A DNA stretch of 13,130 nucleotides from positions 1 through 13,130 of the forward strand of contig FLMG01000835.1 in NCBI GenBank assembly GCA_900088475.1, read 5' to 3'. Every line of letters starts with the position of its first letter. Position 1 is the stretch's first letter. The notes beneath the pieces are model-generated. The model was not told the DNA's origin, ran no database searches, and worked only from the letters and a program-made list of their open reading frames with translations. The translations under genes were made by a program, and so were the position numbers. The stretch comes from Hyphochytrium catenoides (lineage: Eukaryota; Sar; Hyphochytriomycetes; Hyphochytriales; Hyphochytriaceae). Of this stretch, positions 8,976-13,130 are shown one piece after another.

Positions 8976-8992
8976 AGCGCCAGAGGGACCAT
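8972..8992 (-). promoter_or_regulatory. Six-codon upstream ORF overlapping the ATG5 start
   Basis: On the minus strand an ATG at 8992 opens the peptide MVPLAL and ends at TGA 8974-8972. This stop overlaps the ATG5 start codon (8975-8973) in the arrangement ATGA. If the transcript begins upstream of 8992, ribosomes would meet this frame first and would have to reinitiate or leak past it to make ATG5. Translation of this frame is inferred, not shown. Confidence 0.5.
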
Positions 8993-9558
8993 GCCGACGA
9001 AGAGATTGATTGCTTCTCTTGCCCTTGGAGCGCCTCCTCCCTCTCTCTCTTCTACACTCTTCTCTCGCTTTCGACTCGAGGCTGAGCGTAGTTCACGTTT
9101 ATATCTTGTTTGCTCTCTTCCGGGACTTCTCTCCTTGCGTCTGACCTCGTCATTGACATCCTCTTCGGGTCATGGCTGGGCCGAGAAGATGGGGATAAAG
9201 TGGATCAGTGCTCGGAGCTCTGTCAAGCTTTTTTATAAAGGATCTATCTCATGTGGTCTCTGACTCGCAATTTGCTGATATTACGGATCAGAAGGCATTG
9301 AATCTTACATCAGGACAAATAAATCGGATGTATTCCTTATCAGAATGAGGAAATATGCGAGTTGGCAGGGAAGGAGCTGCCAGAAATCTGCAGATGAAGC
9401 TTCAGACTTCCGATGAAGATTCTTTATCGCGCCTCATTCGCCTGGCACCGTGTCTCTCTTTAGTTGTCAATCTATCTATCCTCTAGCCTCCACATCTGGT
9501 CCTCTTTCCCACTGCAGGCAGGGCGACATAGTAGGTCAATAGAAGCCTCCTGGTAGTA
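8976..9558. promoter_or_regulatory. Divergent promoter region between ATG5 and EMC10
   Basis: These 583 bases separate two head-to-head genes and must carry both promoters and 5' leaders. On the minus strand TATAAA lies at 9103-9098, about 120 bases before the ATG5 start. On the plus strand TTTATAAAG lies at 9232-9240, about 320 bases before the EMC10 ATG. A 90-codon plus-strand frame (8991-9263) begins within the CATG palindrome shared with the ATG5 upstream ORF. It is rich in Ser/Leu/Arg, crosses CT tracts and resembles nothing I know, so I do not call it a gene. Confidence 0.6.
9232..9240 (+). promoter_or_regulatory. Possible TATA box for EMC10
   Basis: The 9-mer TTTATAAAG is identical to that upstream of the membrane-protein gene at 1218-1226. 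It would place the EMC10 transcript start near 9265, leaving a leader of roughly 290 bases. Support is weak without transcript data. Confidence 0.3.
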
Positions 9559-12146
9559 ATGATGACGCGAGACCTATGGCTGCGTGCCCTGTGCTCGTCA
9601 GTCTTTCTCTTAGCAGCAACGATTACTCGGGGAACCAGGTGAGAGAAGAGATACACCGCCCATCATTTGCCTTCCTCATTCCTTTCCCCTTTGACTTGCA
9701 TCTCTGTTTATGCTTACGACCTATGGCTTGAAGCGCCTCCCTCAATCCGTTGAGGCTCACCGTTGAGCACTCCCTGGATGAGATCTCCCAGGTATCCCAC
9801 TGCTTACGTTGGGCCACAGGCCTCCTTGTTTCTTTCTCTCTCAGTCTCTCTCTCTCTCTGACTGTCTCTCTGTCTGTCTCTCTCTCTCTCTCTCCCTCTC
9901 TTCTTGTCTACTCTCTCCCATCTGCATCTTCCTCCTCTCTCTCTCTTTCGGTTTGATTTTTCGAGCCTTCTCTCTCTCTCCCCTCTCTGTCACTCTCGAA
10001 CTGAAGCGAAGCTTTGTAGATGCCTTCCTCTCTGGCTCTCAATTCCATTTCTCTCTGCGAAGACACCTTAACCTGCCGTTCACCTTTCTCTCTTTTGTCT
10101 CTCCTTTACCCTGTCAGGACTTCCAACCTCGCGGAGAGGTCCTACTCGATACGCAGAGCAGAAATGGCGGAGGGTTCGACTCCATCGCCGTTGGAGGGCC
10201 TGTAACTCTGCATGGGGAAGACTTAAAGCACTTCAAGGTGCGCTGAGAAAGAGGAAGAGAGAGATAGGGAGATACGAGGAAAGATGGAAGAGAGAGAAAG
10301 AGAGAGGGAGAGAAAGTGAGAAGCAACAAGGTATGGAGAAGGTACAGGCGGGCATGTTACGCCAGTAATGGGTACGAAAACTAGGGAAAAGAGAGACAGA
10401 GTGACATCGGACAGAGAAAGAGATGGATAACAGAGTGTGTTATCGAGGGTCTCGCGGCCTTGCGACGCGAGTCCCGATCTGTCTCCTTCTGTCTCTATTT
10501 GATGTTTTATCCTTTCCATTATTTCTTCCCGCTCCGGCTGGGACCTCCGACTGTAACTGAAGTGCCTTCTTCTCTCTCTCGCTCCTTCTCCTGCCTGCCA
10601 AACAACAGGAGCTTGCCTCTCGGAACGGTCTCTATCGAGTTCGCTTTCGGTCCAGTCCTTCTGCGCCCTACGTTCTCTCTTCCATCAGAGCAGTAAGACC
10701 TAACCTCCTACCGGCCCCACTTTATCTAGCCTAACCCTAGCCCTAACCTTCTCACTCAAAGATCTCTTGACCTCTCTGTCTCCTGCTCTGACTTATGCTT
10801 CCATACCGCTTTCTAGCCCCCCTTATCTGACTCTCTCTCGCTCACTCTCTATCATCTTTCTGTCTGCCTTTCTCACTTTTCTTCTCTCCCTTCTCCCACA
10901 ATGGTCTCTGCACTTCGGTCGCATGGCCTCTCACTCTGCTCCTCCAGTCTTCTCTTTCTCTCTATCCTGTCACCTCACTTTTCTCTCTTCTGATCTAAAG
11001 ACTCGGTCGAACTTCCTGTTGGCCGCCGTTTCTAATGCTTTCTCCCTAGTGCGACCTAGTGGCGGGCCGTCTAAAAGAGGACTTCTCCTTTCACGTGGGA
11101 GACGAGGGGAACCTTATGGCCGTGGAATATAGGAGCGGCGCTGGACACGTGTCGTTAGAGCAGTGCAGAGAGATGCTGAAGGTGATGAAGAGAGAGAGTG
11201 TGCAAAATGAGAGGGGAAGAGAGAGCTCTCGGGAAAGAAGAAATGTGCCAAAGGAGAGAGATGGGAAGTCGTGGAAGTGCTACACGCGAGGAACTGTGGC
11301 TTCAGCAGGATCTTGGACTGACGGCACCCATGCGCAGAGAGCGAGTTGTACAGGCCGCCCATGTGGTGGGGCATCAGCAAAAGAAGGAGAATTGACCGTG
11401 CCTGCTGTTTAAGGGAAGAAAGCATTAGGTGCTGGGAGAGAGAGAGAGACTCTTCAACTCGTTGAGTGTCCGGCGTAGAGTTCTCTTAATGGTGGTTTTT
11501 GATGTCTCTTCCTGTTTCTCGCTTGTTCTGATTTCTTTGCATTTGTGCGCTAAAAAAGGCTATCAAGGACTGGACCTTCAGCACAAACGGAGCCGTCGTG
11601 ACGGCTAGCGAGGGCTTTAAGTAAGTGGCAAAGTCTGCGTTGAGGCTCTCTCCCTTTCTCTCTCCCTCTCTGTGTTCTCCTAAACTCATTATCACCGCTT
11701 TGCCATCTCTCACTTCCTGCAGAGTCCCAGAGCTTGGAAGCGTGAAGCAGAAGCCTCCGTCAGGGATAAAACCAGTTAGAGCCCTCAACACGGAAGGACA
11801 GGCCGGAGAGACGGGAGAGGAGGAGCAACAGAGTTTCCTTAGGAAATACGTAAGACCTACACCTATCTCCCTCACTCATCAGTCCTCTCTCTTCGACTTC
11901 CGGTTCTTTCTTCTGGCGTTTTCTCCTCCCAATAGTTCCAATATAATACATATTCGGAGTCTGCTCTTAGTCTGTCTCTTTCCTCATAATTCTCTTTCTC
12001 TCTCTACCTCTCTCCATTCTTAGTGGTACGTTATCCTCCCCCTGGCTGTAATGCTACTCTTCGGTGGAGGACCTGAGCCAGAGGGCCAGCAGAGGGCAGG
12101 AGCTGGAGGAGCTAGCGCACCAGCAAGAGGACAGGGGCGACGCTAA
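9559..12146 (+). CDS. EMC10: ER membrane protein complex subunit 10, eight exons
   Basis: EMC10 is a lumenal, single-span subunit of the ER membrane protein complex, an insertase for tail-anchored and multi-span membrane proteins. Exons: 9559-9638, 9734-9791, 10118-10237, 10609-10692, 11050-11181, 11559-11620, 11723-11849 and 12024-12146. All phases agree, giving 261 aa against 262 in human EMC10. Residues 1-25 look like a signal peptide (RALCSSVFLLAATI). Family landmarks: LTVEHSLDEI, RGEVLL, LASRNGLYRVRFR (residues 88-100, human counterpart LNGLYRVRI), ACDLVAGRL with C115, a second Cys at C153 (the human protein also has two cysteines in this domain), and EEQQSFLRKYWYVILPLAVM, in which the transmembrane helix starts at about 222. 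The tail is Gly/Ala/Gln-rich and ends in Arg-Arg, as in the human protein. The second of two start ATGs (9562) is equally possible. Confidence 0.95.
9836..9960 (+). repeat. (TC)n low-complexity tract in EMC10 intron 2
   Basis: The intron 9792-10117 is almost all pyrimidine in this stretch. Plus-strand frames crossing it give Leu/Ser runs that are not protein-coding. Confidence 0.85.
10240..10600 (+). repeat. Bipartite purine/pyrimidine intron 3 of EMC10
   Basis: The 5' half of this intron (about 10240-10450) is GA-rich and the 3' half (about 10470-10600) is CT-rich, so the transcript could fold back on itself through (GA)/(CU) pairing. Intron 5 (11182-11558) shows a weaker version of the same pattern. 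Confidence 0.6.
10730..10748 (+). repeat. Telomere-like CCTAACCCTAGCCCTAACC motif in EMC10 intron 4
   Basis: About three imperfect units of CCCTAA/CCCTAG lie 37 bases after the intron 4 donor. It is too short to be called an interstitial telomeric array, and chance is possible in C-rich, T-rich DNA. Confidence 0.5.
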
Positions 12147-12396
12147 TTTCTCTTGAGTGCGGGCTTCTCCAGCTCTTGCACGCTCGTTCTCTCTCTCTCT
12201 CTCTCTCTTCCTCCTCACAACCTTAGCTCACATTTGGCAATCCTCTTTCTTTCAGATACTTATCTGTTAAATAAAAGCAAGGACTTTCTCATAGTTCTAC
12301 ATTAGCAACTGCTGCCGGTGGAGCTTCTCTCCTTCCCACCTTCCCCCAGTTATGATGTCTGTATGGCCTCTTGAGTTCTCTCTCTTCCCTTCTTCG
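12147..12396. other. Convergent spacer between EMC10 and the PP2C gene
   Basis: This stretch holds both 3' UTRs. A (TC)n run lies at 12188-12209. AATAAA at 12270-12275, 124 bases after the EMC10 stop, is a fair polyadenylation signal candidate for EMC10. I see no matching minus-strand signal for the phosphatase gene. Confidence 0.5.
12270..12275 (+). terminator. Candidate EMC10 polyadenylation signal AATAAA
   Basis: AATAAA sits 124 bases past the EMC10 stop codon in a T-rich, A-rich patch. The canonical hexamer and its position fit, but the lineage's polyadenylation rules are unknown. Confidence 0.4.
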
Positions 12397-12978
12397 TCAT
12401 CCTTCCACATTCATCTTGTCTGCAACCTCGTTGAGCAGTATGACCAGTACTGTTACATTGTCCTTAGACCCGCGACTGTTGATCGCCACCTCAGCGATGG
12501 CCTATGGGGAGAAGAGAGAGAGAGAGAATGGGGTTTGGGAAAAAGAGAGAAAACAGTTATTCAGTTAACATAGGAGAGAGAAGGGAAGGTTCGTGTCATG
12601 GCAGTACTACTACACCCCTCTCTCTTCTACTCTGTTCTCTCCCTGTTGGTCCTCAAAAACGTTCAGCAATTAAGCTTACCTGACAAGCTCTGTCAACATC
12701 ACCATGCAGGTCCAACTCCTTCCTGTAGCCAGTGGAGAGGGCAAGGAAGTGAGAGCGAGAGAGAAAGAGAGAGAAGATAAGTGAAAGGATCAAAGGATAC
12801 AGAAATCTCTGACTCTTACAACTTGTAGAAGCGAGCGAGCACAGCTTTCTCAATTTAGGTTAGTTTAGTAAGGAAGAGCCAAATGCGCAGCACAGGTACC
12901 TGATGAGGTCCACCGCTTCTTGGTTCGTGAAGACATCAAAAAGTCCGTCACATGCCAGTAACAGGAACTTATCTTGGG
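12397..12978 (-). CDS. PP2C/PPM-type Ser/Thr protein phosphatase, C-terminal exons (partial)
   Basis: PP2C phosphatases are metal-dependent enzymes that remove phosphate from Ser and Thr residues. Three exons are visible: 12978-12900, 12722-12680 and 12501-12397, with donors gtacct and gtaagc and acceptors ctctccag, ggctacag and ccccatag. They join in phase and end at TGA 12399-12397. The first encodes [19 protein letters not shown], whose ACDG Asp is a conserved metal ligand of the family. The second encodes [14 protein letters not shown]. The third encodes [13 protein letters not shown], whose DN pair is the final metal-binding motif. The short tail after it ([13 protein letters not shown]) is free of extra domains. 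The N-terminal two thirds, including the RxxxED and DGH motifs, lie beyond the right edge. The exon at 12978 begins in phase 1 and is preceded by at least 152 bases of intron. The subfamily cannot be told from this part. Confidence 0.93.
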
Positions 12979-13130
12979 CTGGAGAGGACCAGGCCGGGAG
13001 AATGACATCGTGAAAGGCAAAGGAAAGAAAGGAACACGAGTGCAGACAGAGGTGGTAAGTGGTAAGGAAAATATGGGAAACCAAGGGGATACAGAGAGAG
13101 AGTCCGTCCAGAAGCGTCGAGAAAAGGAAA
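12979..13130 (-). other. Intron of the PP2C gene reaching the window edge
   Basis: On the minus strand this is pyrimidine-rich and leads into the acceptor before 12978. No further PP2C exon can be recognised before the end of the window. Confidence 0.65.

Noticed and set aside
8991-9263. A 90-codon plus-strand ORF in the ATG5-EMC10 spacer
   Set aside because: It has an ATG start, but it crosses CT tracts, has Ser/Leu/Arg bias and no recognisable domain, and occupies the expected promoter region.
9809-10246. A 145-codon plus-strand ORF
   Set aside because: It is EMC10 exon 3 read backward into the CT-rich intron 2. Only the last 40 codons before the donor are real coding sequence.
1-13130. 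CRISPR arrays, transposons, tRNA or rRNA genes and selfish elements
   Set aside because: I saw no spaced direct repeats, terminal inverted repeats, transposase or reverse-transcriptase motifs, or clover-leaf sequences. The only exact tandem repeat beyond simple GA/TC tracts is the 20-bp duplication in ATG5.

Overview
The window is nuclear DNA from a eukaryote. Genes lie on both strands, are split by GT-AG introns of about 35-420 bases, and sit 180-600 bases apart. Homology recognised by eye fixes three genes: ATG5 (autophagy), EMC10 (ER membrane protein complex) and a PP2C-type protein phosphatase. Introns and flanks are full of (TC)n/(GA)n low-complexity DNA. Gene density, intron style and base composition suggest a unicellular eukaryote (protist or alga). 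I cannot name the lineage from the sequence alone.

Layout, left to right. 1-1451: pyrimidine-rich flank with a possible TATA box and 5' leader. 1452-3746 (+): a 764-codon open frame for an unrecognised multi-span membrane protein with a large N-glycosylatable loop. 3929-4665 (-): a small unrecognised split gene ('gene C'), convergent with the membrane protein gene. 5028-6218 (-): a second unrecognised split gene ('gene B') whose 5' end I could not find. 6544-8975 (-): ATG5 in nine exons. 8976-9558: a divergent promoter region. 9559-12146 (+): EMC10 in eight exons, 261 aa. 12397-12978 (-): the last three exons of a PP2C phosphatase that continues past the right edge.

ATG5 is the acceptor of ATG12 in the ubiquitin-like conjugation system that lipidates ATG8 on autophagosome membranes. 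EMC10 belongs to the complex that inserts membrane proteins into the ER. They share a 583-base head-to-head spacer, so joint control is possible, but nothing else in the sequence links their functions. The exon models for ATG5, EMC10 and PP2C keep phase at every junction and align with the known families. The models for genes B and C rest only on open frames, splice sites and phase agreement, and are hypotheses. I found no tRNA, rRNA, CRISPR array, transposon or prokaryotic feature, and no clear sign of a novel multi-gene system.
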